This document shows, one piece after another, positions 40,070 to 50,353 of a DNA stretch of 64,000 nucleotides (position 1 is the stretch's first letter; the number at the start of each line of letters is the position of its first letter). The notes below the pieces were generated by a model that saw only the letters and a program-made list of their open reading frames with translations, was not told the DNA's origin and did no database searches. A program made the translations under genes and the position numbers. The stretch covers positions 1 through 64,000 of the forward strand of contig CAJYVD010000015.1 of the NCBI GenBank assembly GCA_913778495.1, written 5' to 3'. Origin of the DNA: an uncultured Pantoea sp. Lineage in GTDB: Bacteria; Pseudomonadota; Gammaproteobacteria; Enterobacterales; Enterobacteriaceae.

Positions 40070-40452
40070 ACGAGGACTCCAGCCAAAATTGAGAGCACGA
40101 CAGTGATAACAAAAACCGCTTGCGCGGTACGGGTTCCCACTTGCAGCGTTTCTGCCGTGTAGCCAAAATCGGCCAGCATATGGCGAATGCCGCTTGCCGC
40201 GTGGTAAGCCAGCGCAGTCAGAATGCCCCACATGATGAACTTGGCAAAGAAGCTATCCATGATGGACGCCGCTTGCTGGAAACCTTCCGGAGAGGAGAGA
40301 GAGAGACCCAGTAACCAGAGCAGAATTCCGAGGGCGACAAAGGTAATCACGCCGGAGACGCGGTGGAGAATGGATGATATTGCAGTCACGGGAAACCGGA
40401 TCGTCGAGAGATCCAAGTTAACAGGTCTTTGTTTTTTCACGGTTTTGCCCAC
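40063..40452 (-). CDS. sdhC: Succinate dehydrogenase cytochrome b556 subunit SdhC
   Basis: 129-aa membrane anchor of complex II and first gene of sdhCDAB-sucABCD. Three spans; the haem His lies in [18 protein letters not shown], and quinone-site Ser/Arg residues lie in SILHRVSGV. The GTG at 40452 ([15 protein letters not shown]) gives the E. coli length, so the longer frame to 40542 is rejected. Confidence 0.95.
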   Translation of the reverse strand: MGKTVKKQRPVNLDLSTIRFPVTAISSILHRVSGVITFVALGILLWLLGLSLSSPEGFQQAASIMDSFFAKFIMWGILTALAYHAASGIRHMLADFGYTAETLQVGTRTAQAVFVITVVLSILAGVLVW

Positions 40453-41087
40453 ACAGCTCTTTTTATTGTGCTTCCTCCGGTCCTGAGTTGCAGCAGAGCA
40501 CAGCATGTGTTCAGACGGCAACCGCCACCAAAATAGCAACATCCAGTGTTAAATGAAGCGGGTAAAACGCTGGGTGGCTCCTGGTGTCAGGGTATTCCGG
40601 AGACCTGGCGGCAGTATAGGCGGTTCACATTCTGATTACAATTCCCCTACAAACTGTTTGGTCACATTTAAGCTGAACAGTGATCTTTCTCACGATTTTC
40701 ACAATTAACACATTTTTAATTATCTGATTTGACAAAAGATCAACAATTCAGTTACAAACTATCGCGTTAAATTCCTATGATGCGCAAAAGTTATGGGGAT
40801 ACACTTTCCCCTAAGCTCAAGTTATGTAACATTGCCAACATGAGCAACAAAATGCATCAGGTTATTGGTTACCAAGAAGTTATGTCGAGACAGGATCTTT
40901 AACATCCGCAATTTCAGCATGTCATGCCCGTACGCCACCAACAAGACCGACACAATTTATTCACTCTGTGACCTTGCATTGTTAACGTTACCGTAAAGTG
41001 AAACTGTGAAGATTGTGGTTTTACGCAACATGAAGACTAATCTGGTGTCTAAGATCCTTACCCACTCAGGCGCTATGGAGACGAAAA
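40453..41087. other. Divergent control region between sdhC and gltA
   Basis: 635 bp without a supported gene. It holds a good CRP site (40678-40695) and long AT-rich stretches (40690-40800). In E. coli the corresponding region carries ArcA, CRP and Fur/RyhB control of sdh and ArcA control of gltA. I could not place the promoters precisely. Confidence 0.6.
40678..40695. promoter_or_regulatory. CRP site upstream of sdhC
   Basis: Core GTGA-TCTTTC-TCAC matches both half sites of the CRP consensus TGTGA-N6-TCACA. It lies about 230 bp upstream of sdhC and about 390 bp from gltA. Confidence 0.7.
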
Positions 41088-42371
41088 ATGACAGATAAAA
41101 AAGTGACGCTAACCCTACAAGACAGCAATGCTATTGAACTGGATGTGATGCAAGGCACGCTGGGACAGGATGTTGTCGATGTCCGCGCTCTTGGTTCAAA
41201 AGGCCTGTTTACCTTCGATCCTGGCTTCACCTCTACTGCGTCATGCGAATCCAAAATCACCTTCATTGACGGTGACGAAGGCATCCTGTTGCACCGTGGC
41301 TTCCCTATCGACCAACTGGCCACTCACTCAAACTATCTTGAAGTGTGCTATATCCTGCTGAACGGTGAAGCGCCGACGCAGGCACAGTTTGAGGAATTCC
41401 GCACTACCGTGACGCGCCATACCATGATTCACGAACAAATTACCCGTTTGTTCCACGGTTTCCGCCGCGATTCACATCCGATGGCCGTGATGTGCGGCGT
41501 GACTGGCGCGCTGGCGGCGTTCTATCACGATTCATTAGACGTTAACATTGAGCGCCATCGCGAAATTGCCGCTTTCCGTCTGCTGTCTAAAATGCCGACC
41601 ATGGCCGCCATGTGTTACAAGTATTCCATTGGCCAGCCGTTTGTTTATCCGCGTAACGATCTCTCTTATGCGGGTAACTTCCTGCACATGATGTTCGCGA
41701 CGCCGTGCGAAGAGTACAAAGTGAATCCGGTACTGGAACGCGCGATGGACCGTATCCTGATTCTGCATGCCGATCACGAACAGAATGCGTCAACCTCTAC
41801 CGTACGTACCGCGGGATCGTCAGGTGCGAACCCGTTCGCGTGTATTGCGGCAGGTATTGCTTCACTGTGGGGACCGGCGCACGGCGGTGCCAACGAAGCG
41901 ACCCTGCGTATGCTGGAAGAGATCAGCACGGTCGACCACATTCCAGAGTTTGTGCGCCGCGCGAAAGACAAGAACGATTCGTTCCGCCTGATGGGCTTTG
42001 GTCATCGCGTTTACAAAAACTATGACCCGCGTGCCACCGTGATGCGTGAAACCTGCCACGAAGTGTTGAACGAATTGGGTATGAAAGACGATCTGCTGGA
42101 AGTGGCGATGGAGCTGGAGCACATTGCACTCAACGATCCCTACTTCATTGAGCGCAAACTGTATCCAAACGTCGACTTCTACTCCGGTATCATCCTGAAA
42201 GCCATGGGTATTCCGTCGTCTATGTTCACCGTTATCTTCGCCATGGCGCGTACGGTCGGCTGGATTGCACACTGGAAAGAGATGCACGATGAAGGCATGA
42301 AAATTGCGCGTCCACGTCAGCTCTACACCGGTTATACCGAGCGCGAGTTCACGTCTGCGCTGAAAAAATAA
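41088..42371 (+). CDS. gltA: Citrate synthase GltA (type II)
   Basis: Condenses acetyl-CoA with oxaloacetate, first step of the TCA cycle. 427 aa, as in E. coli. Active-site segments GPAHGGANE and [14 protein letters not shown] are present, along with the N-terminal strand domain typical of the NADH-inhibited hexameric form. GGAG precedes the ATG. Divergent from the sdh operon. Confidence 0.98.
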   Translation: MTDKKVTLTLQDSNAIELDVMQGTLGQDVVDVRALGSKGLFTFDPGFTSTASCESKITFIDGDEGILLHRGFPIDQLATHSNYLEVCYILLNGEAPTQAQFEEFRTTVTRHTMIHEQITRLFHGFRRDSHPMAVMCGVTGALAAFYHDSLDVNIERHREIAAFRLLSKMPTMAAMCYKYSIGQPFVYPRNDLSYAGNFLHMMFATPCEEYKVNPVLERAMDRILILHADHEQNASTSTVRTAGSSGANPFACIAAGIASLWGPAHGGANEATLRMLEEISTVDHIPEFVRRAKDKNDSFRLMGFGHRVYKNYDPRATVMRETCHEVLNELGMKDDLLEVAMELEHIALNDPYFIERKLYPNVDFYSGIILKAMGIPSSMFTVIFAMARTVGWIAHWKEMHDEGMKIARPRQLYTGYTEREFTSALKK

Positions 42372-42376
42372 TCACT

Positions 42377-42398
42377 CAGGGCGGGTTATCCCGCCCTG
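42377..42398 (+). terminator. Hairpin terminator after gltA
   Basis: AGGGCGGG-TTAT-CCCGCCCT starts six bases past the gltA stop, followed by a weak GCTTACTT tail. It separates gltA from convergent nei. Confidence 0.7.
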
Positions 42399-42399
42399 C

Positions 42400-43188
42400 T
42401 TACTTCTGGCATCCCGGACACCAGTAAAAAGGCCGCGATGACAGCACGCCCTTCTCGATAATACTTCCGCAGCGTCGGCACTTTTTGCCTTGCCGATGAA
42501 AAACCTCAAAGCGAAATGCCGCCTCGGCATGATACTTTTTCATACTGCCCCGCATTTTGTACGATAAACGCGGTACGGCCAGCATGGCCTGACTGAGACG
42601 ATCCAGCTGCGTTTCACTTAAATCCTGCGCGCGATGCTGCGCCAGTAGGCCAGCATGCCACAATATCTCCACGCGCAAGTAGTTGCCCAACCCGGCCAGA
42701 AATGCCTGGTCCAGCAGCAGCCCACTAAATTGACGGCGGCGGAACGGCGCGGAGAGTAAACGTTCGCGCACCGTTTGCTCAGTGAGCGTGACATCCAGTA
42801 CGTCCGGGCCAACGCGCTGTAAAAAAGGGTGAGCGGCAAGCGTATCGGCATTCAATAACGCAATATCAGAAGCGCTATACAGCAAAATAGTCTGATCCAC
42901 ATTCGCCAGACGCACCCGCAGTTGCCGATTGGTTTGCGGTTCAGTGCCGGTAGGCACAACACGCCACACGCCATAAAGCTGGTTATGACTGTAGAGCGTT
43001 AATCCGTTGGAGAAGTGCGTCAGCAGCGCCTTTCCTCGCGTCTCAAAAGCATTGATCGTTTCCCCTAGCAGCGCTGGTTCATAGGTTTTTAGCTGGGGAA
43101 ACGCAAACCACACATCAGTAAGCGGCTTATCACCCATCGCCGCTGCCAGCTGATCCGCCGCACGGCGGATCTCCGGTCCTTCAGGCAT
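42400..43188 (-). CDS. nei: Endonuclease VIII Nei
   Basis: Fpg/Nei-family glycosylase/AP lyase removing oxidised pyrimidines. 262 aa. Catalytic N-terminus PEGPEIRR (Pro after Met removal, Glu next), the [14 protein letters not shown] helix-two-turn-helix region, and a zinc finger [10 protein letters not shown]...YWCPGCQ at the end. Last gene of a long minus-strand array, 11 bp after pcp. Confidence 0.97.
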   Translation of the reverse strand: MPEGPEIRRAADQLAAAMGDKPLTDVWFAFPQLKTYEPALLGETINAFETRGKALLTHFSNGLTLYSHNQLYGVWRVVPTGTEPQTNRQLRVRLANVDQTILLYSASDIALLNADTLAAHPFLQRVGPDVLDVTLTEQTVRERLLSAPFRRRQFSGLLLDQAFLAGLGNYLRVEILWHAGLLAQHRAQDLSETQLDRLSQAMLAVPRLSYKMRGSMKKYHAEAAFRFEVFHRQGKKCRRCGSIIEKGVLSSRPFYWCPGCQK

Positions 43189-43199
43189 AACCGCTCCTG

Positions 43200-43847
43200 T
43201 TAGTGCGTCGCACCGCCTGGGGTGCGAATATCTTCGTTGGTGCGCAATATCACGCGCACGGCAGTTTCTAATGCCTGGATAACCGTGGCGCTGGCCATAC
43301 TGGGCACGCCGGCGTGATGGATGGCCTGCTCCGGCATATAGGGAATATGCAGGAATCCGCCCCGGGCACGGCTCTGGGTGGTCTTGATCCAGTGCAGCAG
43401 ACGATACATGACGTGATTACAGGTAAAGGTCCCGGCGGTTTGGGATACCGACGCAGGCACGCCCGCCTGCTTTAACGCCGCCACGATGGCTTTGATCGGC
43501 AGCGTCGTAAAGTAGGCGGCGGGGCCGTCGGCAACGATCGGTTGATCGACCGGCTGCTGCTGCGCATTATCCGGAATGCGCGCGTCATCCACGTTAATCG
43601 CCACGCGTTCCAACGTGATATCGCTGCGCCCACCAGCCTGCCCCACGCTCAAAATCAGATCGGGCTGCAGCGTGTCCAGCGCCTCCTGCAGCACGTCGCC
43701 ACAGGTGGCGAATACCACCGGAAGCTGTCGAACCTCAATGCGCGCACCGTCGATCACTTTGCCTTCAAAGTGGCGCACGGCTTCCCAGGAAGGATTGAGC
43801 ACTTCGCCACCGAACGGTTCAAAGGCGGTCATTAATACCGTTTTCAT
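43200..43847 (-). CDS. pcp: Pyrrolidone-carboxylate peptidase Pcp
   Basis: Cysteine peptidase (family C15) that removes N-terminal pyroglutamate (5-oxoproline) from peptides. 215 aa with the Glu80 (ERVAIN)/Cys143 ([10 protein letters not shown])/His167 ([10 protein letters not shown]) catalytic set. Its product is the substrate of the PxpABC 5-oxoprolinase encoded upstream on the same strand, so its placement makes metabolic sense. Not found at this locus in E. coli. Follows DUF979 by 7 bp. Confidence 0.95.
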   Translation of the reverse strand: MKTVLMTAFEPFGGEVLNPSWEAVRHFEGKVIDGARIEVRQLPVVFATCGDVLQEALDTLQPDLILSVGQAGGRSDITLERVAINVDDARIPDNAQQQPVDQPIVADGPAAYFTTLPIKAIVAALKQAGVPASVSQTAGTFTCNHVMYRLLHWIKTTQSRARGGFLHIPYMPEQAIHHAGVPSMASATVIQALETAVRVILRTNEDIRTPGGATH

Positions 43848-43854
43848 TGCGACC

Positions 43855-44874
43855 TCACAGGAACATCATGAACCAGAGCAGGAAAATATTTATCAGCAAC
43901 AGTAGCACACCGGTAGGGATCTGGGCTTTGATCACCGCGTTTCGATCGGGTAACTCCAGCAGGCGCGCCGGCACAATATTGAAGTTAGCCGCCATCGGCG
44001 TCATCAAAGTGCCGCAGTAGCCCGAAAACATGCCGATCGCCGCCATTACCGCCGGATTTCCGCCGTGCTGTAATACCAAAATAGGAATACCGATGCCCGC
44101 CGTCACGATAGGAAATGCGGCAAAAGCGTTGCCCATGATCATGGTTAACAGCGCCATGCCGATGGCATACACGGCAACGGCAACCAGCCGATTATTTACT
44201 GCCAGATAGTGCTCAGTGAGATGGGAAATGGCCGTTCCGACGCCTGCGGTGGTAAACAGCAACCCCAGCGTCGCCAAGATTTGCGGCAAAATAAAGGCCC
44301 AGCCCACCGCATCCAGCAGCCGCCGCGTTTCCTGCATCGATTGCAGCGGCTTTTCTTGGGTAAATTTCAGCGCCAACAGCCATCCGAGCAGACAGCCCAC
44401 CATCATTGAAAACAGCGTAACTAAGGTGGCGTGGTTGCCTGGTCCAAATACGCGCGCCTGCAGGTCAGGAAGGTGATTAAACGCCAGGACACCGAGCACG
44501 GTGACGACAGGGATGGCCAGCGCAGGCAGGAAAAGTTTGTTGCCCAGCCGCTGGGCGCTTGCCTCTTTTTGTGCATTATCACGTTCAGCGTAGCTTCCCA
44601 GGCGTACGCCGCCAAACCCGGCAATTAACGCCATGGCTACCACCGCGATGCCTATGCCTATATTCAGCATACGCTTGCCTTGTGCGGCATCGCCTGCCCA
44701 CTGCGCCGCGAGCTGGTAGGCACCGTCCCCAATCAGAAAGATCACACCGTAAAGCGCCCAGAATAATCCCGTCGTGAAACGTCGAGGATTGGCTTTATCC
44801 CGCCACGACAGCAGCGCCACCATCAGCAAAATCACGCCAGCCAGCCACATCAAATACTGTTGTTCAAACATCAT
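43855..44874 (-). CDS. DUF979-family membrane protein, putative permease subunit
   Basis: 339-aa polytopic membrane protein, about nine or ten hydrophobic spans. Conserved-looking loops include [17 protein letters not shown] and [17 protein letters not shown]. Family function is not established biochemically to my knowledge. The start overlaps the DUF969 stop by 4 bp (ATGA), so the two probably form one complex. Location between pxpA and pcp suggests transport of 5-oxoproline or pyroglutamyl peptides (inference). Confidence 0.85.
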   Translation of the reverse strand: MMFEQQYLMWLAGVILLMVALLSWRDKANPRRFTTGLFWALYGVIFLIGDGAYQLAAQWAGDAAQGKRMLNIGIGIAVVAMALIAGFGGVRLGSYAERDNAQKEASAQRLGNKLFLPALAIPVVTVLGVLAFNHLPDLQARVFGPGNHATLVTLFSMMVGCLLGWLLALKFTQEKPLQSMQETRRLLDAVGWAFILPQILATLGLLFTTAGVGTAISHLTEHYLAVNNRLVAVAVYAIGMALLTMIMGNAFAAFPIVTAGIGIPILVLQHGGNPAVMAAIGMFSGYCGTLMTPMAANFNIVPARLLELPDRNAVIKAQIPTGVLLLLINIFLLWFMMFL

Positions 44875-45599
44875 TTTTCTCCTCTGGCGTGCAGCGCCTG
44901 CTGGTTAAGCGCGCCGAGTTCGCGTGCCAGTTGGCGATCCAGCCTAATCAGCCGAGCAGAGTGAATAAGGAAAGCGCAAACCGCGGTGGGGATACCCCAC
45001 AGTGCGATATGCAACGGTTCCGTGCTGATGCCTGCTGATTCCTGCATAAAGTTGTGCATAAAAATAATGGCGCCAAACGCGACAAAAATGTCCTCGCCAA
45101 AGAACAGCCCCACGTTATCCGTTGCCGCAGACATGGCACGCAGGCGTTGGCGTACCGCAGGTGGCATTTCGCCATAGCGGTTTTCGGTGGCGCCTTCCGC
45201 CATCGGTGCCAGCAACGGACGGACCATTTGCGGATGACCGCCGAGGCTGGTCAAGCCCAACGCGGCGGTTAATTCACGCACCAGCAGATAAACGATCAGC
45301 AGCCGTCCTGCCGTGGCGGTCTTGATCTGCGCGATCCAGGCTTGCGCCCGCTGCTTCAGACCATGGCGCTCCAGTAAACCGATAACCGCCAGCGGCAGCA
45401 GCAAGATCAACGGCAGGTTACGGGTATTTAAAAAGCCCGCGCCCAACTTCTCTAAAATATCGGTGATGGGCATATGTGCCGCGATACCGGTGACAAAACC
45501 GGCCACAATTACCACCAGAACCGGGTTAAAACGTAAAACAAAGCCCAACACAATGGCGGCGATGCCAAGCAGTGGCCAAAGATTAACGACGCTCTCCAT
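44871..45599 (-). CDS. DUF969-family membrane protein, putative permease subunit
   Basis: 242-aa polytopic membrane protein. Spans are seen near residues 8-45 and 60-75 and again in the second half. Conserved-looking features are RLLIVYLLVRELTAALGLTSLGGHPQMVRPLL and DNVGLFFGEDIFVAFGAI. GGGGA precedes the ATG. It follows pxpA after 60 bp containing a terminator and is translationally coupled to DUF979. Probably half of a two-gene transporter; the substrate is inferred from neighbours only. Confidence 0.85.
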   Translation of the reverse strand: MESVVNLWPLLGIAAIVLGFVLRFNPVLVVIVAGFVTGIAAHMPITDILEKLGAGFLNTRNLPLILLLPLAVIGLLERHGLKQRAQAWIAQIKTATAGRLLIVYLLVRELTAALGLTSLGGHPQMVRPLLAPMAEGATENRYGEMPPAVRQRLRAMSAATDNVGLFFGEDIFVAFGAIIFMHNFMQESAGISTEPLHIALWGIPTAVCAFLIHSARLIRLDRQLARELGALNQQALHARGEK

Positions 45600-45621
45600 G
45601 GTTTTCCCCTGATAAATAATG

Positions 45622-45646
45622 AAAAAGCCCGACCATGAGGCCGGGC
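45622..45646 (-). terminator. Internal terminator between pxpA and DUF969
   Basis: The minus-strand sequence GCCCGGCC-TCAT-GGTCGGGC, with one G-T pair in the stem, is followed by TTTTT. It lies downstream of the DUF969 start in genome order but upstream of nothing on that strand before DUF969's ATG at 45599, so it would attenuate read-through from pxpA. Confidence 0.7.
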
Positions 45647-45659
45647 GACTAACACATCA

Positions 45660-46397
45660 TTATGCGCTGCTGACTTCAATCTGATGCGTCTCAAAGGCAG
45701 CGCGCAGCGCACGCGCGAACGACAGCGCATGCGGCCCATCACCGTGCAGGCAAACGGTGTCCGCATTGACACTCACCCACTCACCGCTGACGCTTTTTAC
45801 CTGCCGCTGCTGCACCATCGCCAGCGTCTGCGCCAATGCCTGTTCAGCATCGTCGATCATCGCACCGGGCTGACCGCGCGGCACCAGCGCGCCAGTGGAT
45901 AAATAGCCGCGGTCAGCAAACACCTCTTCGCGGGTGCGGAGCCCGTAATGCGCTCCGGCGTCGATGAGGGCGCTGCCCGCCAACCCCACCAGCAACAGCG
46001 CCGGATCGATTGCGTACACAGCGCGGGCGATGGCGTCCGCCAGCGTCCGATCCGCGGCGGCCTGGTTGTACAACATGCCGTGTGGCTTAACGTGAACCAG
46101 CCGAGTGCCCTCGCTTTCGGCCATACCTTTCAGTGCACCAATCTGGTACAGCATCTGCGCGTAGACCGTTTCTGGCGGCAACTGCATGGCACTGCGACCA
46201 AAATTTTCGCGATCGGGAAAGCTGGGGTGTGCGCCAACCGCCACGCCAGACGCCTTCGCCCAGCGCACCGATTGCAGCATCGTGGTTGCATCACCCGCGT
46301 GAAAACCACAGGCAATGTTCGCAGAGCTTACCAGCGCCAACAGCGCGCGATCGCTCTCACTTCCTTCACCGAGATCGGCATTAAGATCAATTCTCAT
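45660..46397 (-). CDS. pxpA: 5-oxoprolinase subunit A PxpA (YbgL, LamB/YcsF family)
   Basis: One of three subunits of the ATP-dependent prokaryotic 5-oxoprolinase that opens 5-oxoproline to glutamate. 245 aa. N-terminal [24 protein letters not shown] and [14 protein letters not shown] are family hallmarks. Start at 46397 is chosen by these; the frame extends to 46535 inside pxpC. Overlaps the pxpC end by 11 bp. Confidence 0.95.
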   Translation of the reverse strand: MRIDLNADLGEGSESDRALLALVSSANIACGFHAGDATTMLQSVRWAKASGVAVGAHPSFPDRENFGRSAMQLPPETVYAQMLYQIGALKGMAESEGTRLVHVKPHGMLYNQAAADRTLADAIARAVYAIDPALLLVGLAGSALIDAGAHYGLRTREEVFADRGYLSTGALVPRGQPGAMIDDAEQALAQTLAMVQQRQVKSVSGEWVSVNADTVCLHGDGPHALSFARALRAAFETHQIEVSSA

Positions 46398-47319
46398 GTG
46401 ACAGTCCCCAAGCAATGTGGTCGAGCGCGCGCTGCTGCTGCTGCCTGGCAAGCTGCGCCTCATCCAGCGTGCAGTGGATAAAATGAATGGGATCGCCAAG
46501 GCGTATCTGCGCCAGGTGGTAGAGATCGGCTTCAATGACGCAGGCTATGCGCGGATAGCCCCCCGTGGTCTGCGCATCTGCCATCAGCACGATTGGCGAT
46601 CCCTGCGGTGGCACTTGAACCACGCCGGGCACCAGGCCATGCGACAGCATCTCTCGCGGTGCATCCAGCGTCAGCTCTCGTCCCTGCAAGCGATAGCCCA
46701 TACGATTACTTTGCGGGCTGAGTTTCCACGGCGTGCGCCAGAATGCCTCCTGCGACTCATGGCTAAACGCCGCATATTCTGGCCCAGGCAGCGCACGCAG
46801 GCGATTGCCCCACAGCAGCTGGCGCACGCCAGCCTTGCGGGTGAAGCGTTGCGTCGGCTTGCCCAGAGGCAAACTGTCGCCGTCCTGCAGTTTACGTCCC
46901 TGCCAGCCGCCAAAGCCGGCCTTGAGATCCGTGCTGGATGAACCGAGCGTCTCTTCGATCGCCAATCCACCGTCAATTGCCAGATAGCTACGCATGCCAC
47001 TCACCGGCGTGCCCAGCGTCAATACTTGCCCTTTTTTTACCGGCCAGCGCCAGCCCGTCCACACCGGTTTGCCATCCAACTCGGCCTGGCAATCCGCGCC
47101 GGTTAGCGCAAACCAGCCTGCCCGCCTGAACTCGGCTTTGAACTGGCCCAGCACGATCTCCAGCACCGCACCGTTCTGTGGATTGCCCACCAGTAAATTG
47201 GCGGTGCGCATCGAGGGCTGATCTAATGCACCGCTGAGGCTAATCCCGAACTGTCGCCAACCGGGGCGACCGCCATCCTGCACCGAGGTCATGAGTCCTG
47301 CGCGTAAAACCGTTAGCAT
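46387..47319 (-). CDS. pxpC: 5-oxoprolinase subunit C PxpC (YbgK)
   Basis: Biotin-dependent-carboxylase-like domain subunit of 5-oxoprolinase, 310 aa, same length as E. coli. Hallmarks include [22 protein letters not shown] near the N-terminus, [15 protein letters not shown] and the C-terminal [20 protein letters not shown]. Its start overlaps the pxpB end by 7 bp, so the subunits are made in coupled fashion. Confidence 0.96.
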   Translation of the reverse strand: MLTVLRAGLMTSVQDGGRPGWRQFGISLSGALDQPSMRTANLLVGNPQNGAVLEIVLGQFKAEFRRAGWFALTGADCQAELDGKPVWTGWRWPVKKGQVLTLGTPVSGMRSYLAIDGGLAIEETLGSSSTDLKAGFGGWQGRKLQDGDSLPLGKPTQRFTRKAGVRQLLWGNRLRALPGPEYAAFSHESQEAFWRTPWKLSPQSNRMGYRLQGRELTLDAPREMLSHGLVPGVVQVPPQGSPIVLMADAQTTGGYPRIACVIEADLYHLAQIRLGDPIHFIHCTLDEAQLARQQQQRALDHIAWGLSHEN

Positions 47320-47969
47320 ATGCCCTCCTTTTGCGGCACGAAGCGGACGCTATCGCCGGGACGCAGCAGCGTTGGCGGCTGCTGACGCGGATCAAACAGC
47401 GCGAGCGGCGTATGCCCAATCAGCTGCCAGCCGCCCGGCGCCGCCAATGGATAGATGCCCGTCTGGCTACCGCCGATCCCCACCGAGCCTTGCGGCACAC
47501 TGAGTCTTGGTTCGGCGCGCCGCGGCGTATGCAACCGCTCATCCAATCCGCCCAGATAGGGAAAGCCCGGCTGGAAACCAATAAAGTACACGACATAATC
47601 AACGCTGCTGTGTAGCGCCACCACCTGCTGTACCGATAATCCGGCATGTTCTGCCACCCATTGCAGATCCGGCCCCTGCGCTCCGCCGTACACCACCGGA
47701 ATCTCCACGCGCTGCGATTCCGGCTGCTGTGTTTCGCTCTCTTCCCACCAGCGCTGCAGGCGCTCGACGGCATCCTGCGCGTGATGCTGCGGATCGCGCA
47801 GTAACAGCGTCAGGTTGTTCATCCCTGGGATGACTTCTTCAACCTGCGCATCGTGCTGTAGCTGCTGACACAGCCCCCAAATACGCTGCTGGCTGCTTAG
47901 CGACAAAGGCGGTTCCAGCTCCAGCACCACGGCGCGTTCGCCCAGTAGATAACACCGTGCTTGTTGCAA
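47313..47969 (-). CDS. pxpB: 5-oxoprolinase subunit B PxpB (YbgJ)
   Basis: AHS1-family (KipI-like) subunit of 5-oxoprolinase. 218 aa, as in E. coli. The conserved core [20 protein letters not shown] and [20 protein letters not shown] are intact. First gene of pxpBCA. 183 bp separate it from ybgI, containing a 9-bp hairpin at 48116-48140, so an own promoter is possible. Confidence 0.96.
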   Translation of the reverse strand: MQQARCYLLGERAVVLELEPPLSLSSQQRIWGLCQQLQHDAQVEEVIPGMNNLTLLLRDPQHHAQDAVERLQRWWEESETQQPESQRVEIPVVYGGAQGPDLQWVAEHAGLSVQQVVALHSSVDYVVYFIGFQPGFPYLGGLDERLHTPRRAEPRLSVPQGSVGIGGSQTGIYPLAAPGGWQLIGHTPLALFDPRQQPPTLLRPGDSVRFVPQKEGIC

Positions 47970-48115
47970 AACTGACCTCCTGGTGATGTGACAAGTGCGC
48001 GCAACCTACTGGCGCAAAAAGAAAAAAAGGGTTGTTACAGCAATGGACGGCCGATGGCCGCCTAACGGGAAGACACTACGTTATGCGAAAGTGACAGGGA
48101 TGTGTCAATGAAATT

Positions 48116-48140
48116 GCGCCTTAAAGGGAAATTAAGGCGC
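48116..48140 (-). other. Hairpin between ybgI and pxpB
   Basis: GCGCCTTAA-7 bases-TTAAGGCGC, a perfect 9-bp stem 12 bp beyond the ybgI stop on the minus strand. It lacks a clear T-run, so it may be a weak terminator. Confidence 0.5.
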
Positions 48141-48152
48141 AGAAGATCGTGT

Positions 48153-48896
48153 TCAGGCGGGATTATCGATATCAATAAAGGTCACGTCGAGACCGTGCTG
48201 TTGCGCCAACCATTCACCCAACGCTTTGATGCCGCCGCGCTCGGTGGCATGGTGGCCGGCAGCAAAGAAATGCAAACCCTGCTCGCGCGCGCTATGGATA
48301 GTTTGTTCCGACACTTCGCCAGTGATAAAAGCGTCGACGCCAAACGCGGCCGCGCTGTCAATAAAGCCCTGCCCGCCGCCGCTGCACCAGGCGATGCGCT
48401 TGATGCGGGCGGGAGCATTATCACCACAATGCAGCGGCGTGCGTCCCAGCTTAGCGGCGATTTTTGCCGCCAGCGCCTCGCCGCTCAGCGGCTCGGCCAG
48501 TTCGCCCCACGGAACCAGGGGCTGAACCTCGCCTTTCACTTCAATATCAAACAGCGCGGCCAGCTGGGCATTGTTGCCCAGCTGCGGATGCGCATCCAGC
48601 GGCAGGTGCCAGCCAAAGAGATTGATGTCGTTGGCGAGAAGCGTGCGCAAGCGCTGGCGCTTCATGCCTTTGATCACCGGGGATTCGCTCTTCCAGAAAT
48701 ACCCGTGATGCACCAGTACCGCGTCCGCCTGACGCCTCACCGCTTCGTCTAACAGCGCCTGGCAGGCGGTTACACCGGTGATCACCGTGCGAATCTCTTC
48801 GCGTCCCTCAACCTGCAGGCCGTTCGGCGCGTAATCGCTAAACGCACCGGTATTCAGTTTTTGGTTAACAACGTTCTCTAATTCAAAATTATTCAT
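48153..48896 (-). CDS. ybgI: NIF3/YbgI-family metal-binding protein
   Basis: 247-aa NIF3-like protein that forms a hexameric ring with a dinuclear metal site; annotated elsewhere as a GTP cyclohydrolase type 1-like or radiation-resistance protein, with no firm reaction. Metal-ligand motifs LVHHGYFWKSE and the C-terminal SEQTIHSAREQGLHFFAAGHHATERGG region are intact. Lies 18 bp after phr. In E. coli it also precedes pxpB. Confidence 0.94.
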   Translation of the reverse strand: MNNFELENVVNQKLNTGAFSDYAPNGLQVEGREEIRTVITGVTACQALLDEAVRRQADAVLVHHGYFWKSESPVIKGMKRQRLRTLLANDINLFGWHLPLDAHPQLGNNAQLAALFDIEVKGEVQPLVPWGELAEPLSGEALAAKIAAKLGRTPLHCGDNAPARIKRIAWCSGGGQGFIDSAAAFGVDAFITGEVSEQTIHSAREQGLHFFAAGHHATERGGIKALGEWLAQQHGLDVTFIDIDNPA

Positions 48897-48914
48897 CGCG
48901 GTTTCCTGCGCGCC

Positions 48915-50342
48915 TCAGGCCACGCTGCGCGCGTGCTCAAAGGCGTCTAATGTCTTTTTGCGTGCGTCCTTATGATCAACGATGGGCGCCGGATAATCGA
49001 GCGTCTTGTGATTTTTCTTTGCCCACGCATGGGGCTGATGAATATCGCTGTCGGGCACATTTTTGAGTTCCGGCAGCCACTGGCGGATAAATGCCCCTTC
49101 GCTGTCAAAGCGTTCGCCTTGCGTCGTGGGATTGAAGATGCGGAAGTAAGGCGCGGCATCGGTACCGGTAGACGCGGCCCACTGCCATCCGCCATTGTTC
49201 GCGGCCAGATCGCCATCGATCAGCTGCTGCATGAAATAGCGCTCACCTTCACGCCAGTCGATCAGCAGATCTTTCACTAAAAAGCTGGCGGTGATCATGC
49301 GCAGGCGGTTATGCATCCAGCCCTGCGCATGCAGTTGTCGCATCGCGGCGTCCACGATGGGGTAGCCGGTTTTGCCCTGCTGCCACGCGGTGAGATGGGC
49401 CGTGTTCGTCTGCCATGGCACATGGCGCGTCCAATCGACAAACGGCTGATGCTTGCACAGCGCAGGATAAGCCACCAGTAGATGCCGATAAAATTCACGC
49501 CAGATCAGTTCGTTGATCCACGTAAAGGCTTTGCCCCCTTTCAGCGCATCCGGATGCTCTGTTAACACGCGGTGCAAACATTGACGGGGGGAAAGCACGC
49601 CGATGGCAAGGTAGGCAGACAGGCGGCTGGTGCTGTCGAGGGCCGGCAGATCGCGCTGCGCCGGATAGTCTACCACCGCCGTTTTTGCGAAGTGCCGCAG
49701 TTTTTTCAAGGCCGCCTCCTCGCCCGCAGGAAACAAGGCTGCATCAACGTCTTCTGCGGCATAATCAAAAGCAGGAATGGCTTTTGCGGCTTTAAGCGGA
49801 GCACCGCTGCGCGCTTTGGGCGCGTGGACACACTCCGGCATCCCCTGCTCCAGGCGCTTTACAAACGCTTTGCTGAACGGCGTAAAGACCTTAAACATCT
49901 CTCCACTGCCGGTTTGCACGCTGCCGGGCGGCAGCAGCAGGCTGTCATCAAATCCCTGACAGGTGACGCCCTGCGCATCAAGGCGCTTTTCCGCCGCCGC
50001 GTCGCGCTGGCGCTCGTTGAATTCGTACTGATAATTATAAAAGAGCTGGTCGACTTTATGCTGTTCACAGACGTGGCACAGGTAGTCCACCGAGGCGGAA
50101 AAATCGTCGCACTGATGATAAACCAACTCAATGCCGCGCTCGCCCAGCGCGGTTTGCAAATGACAGAGATTTTGATGAATGAATACCGCTTGTTTGGGTG
50201 ACATGTGATGCTGCTGCCACTGACCGGGCGTCGCGATAAACAGCGCGATGACATGGGCATCTTTATCGCTGCACGCGGCAGCAAGGGCGCTATTGTCGTT
50301 GATGCGCAGATCGTTACGCAGCCAGACTAAATGGGTCGACAT
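48915..50342 (-). CDS. phr: Deoxyribodipyrimidine photolyase Phr
   Basis: Blue-light repair of cyclobutane pyrimidine dimers. 475 aa: N-terminal antenna-cofactor domain (MSTHLVWLRNDLRINDN), C-terminal FAD domain with TSRLSAYLAIGVLSPR, WINELIWREFYRHLL, TGYPIVDAAMRQL and NGGWQWAASTGTDAAPYFRIFNP. 11 bp after ybgA and therefore presumably transcribed with it. Confidence 0.97.
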   Translation of the reverse strand: MSTHLVWLRNDLRINDNSALAAACSDKDAHVIALFIATPGQWQQHHMSPKQAVFIHQNLCHLQTALGERGIELVYHQCDDFSASVDYLCHVCEQHKVDQLFYNYQYEFNERQRDAAAEKRLDAQGVTCQGFDDSLLLPPGSVQTGSGEMFKVFTPFSKAFVKRLEQGMPECVHAPKARSGAPLKAAKAIPAFDYAAEDVDAALFPAGEEAALKKLRHFAKTAVVDYPAQRDLPALDSTSRLSAYLAIGVLSPRQCLHRVLTEHPDALKGGKAFTWINELIWREFYRHLLVAYPALCKHQPFVDWTRHVPWQTNTAHLTAWQQGKTGYPIVDAAMRQLHAQGWMHNRLRMITASFLVKDLLIDWREGERYFMQQLIDGDLAANNGGWQWAASTGTDAAPYFRIFNPTTQGERFDSEGAFIRQWLPELKNVPDSDIHQPHAWAKKNHKTLDYPAPIVDHKDARKKTLDAFEHARSVA

Positions 50343-50353
50343 ACTGGCCCTCT

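Noticed and set aside
48102-48752. 216-aa frame opposite ybgI
   Set aside because: It is antisense to a well-conserved gene, has no ribosome site, and shows only mirrored codon bias.
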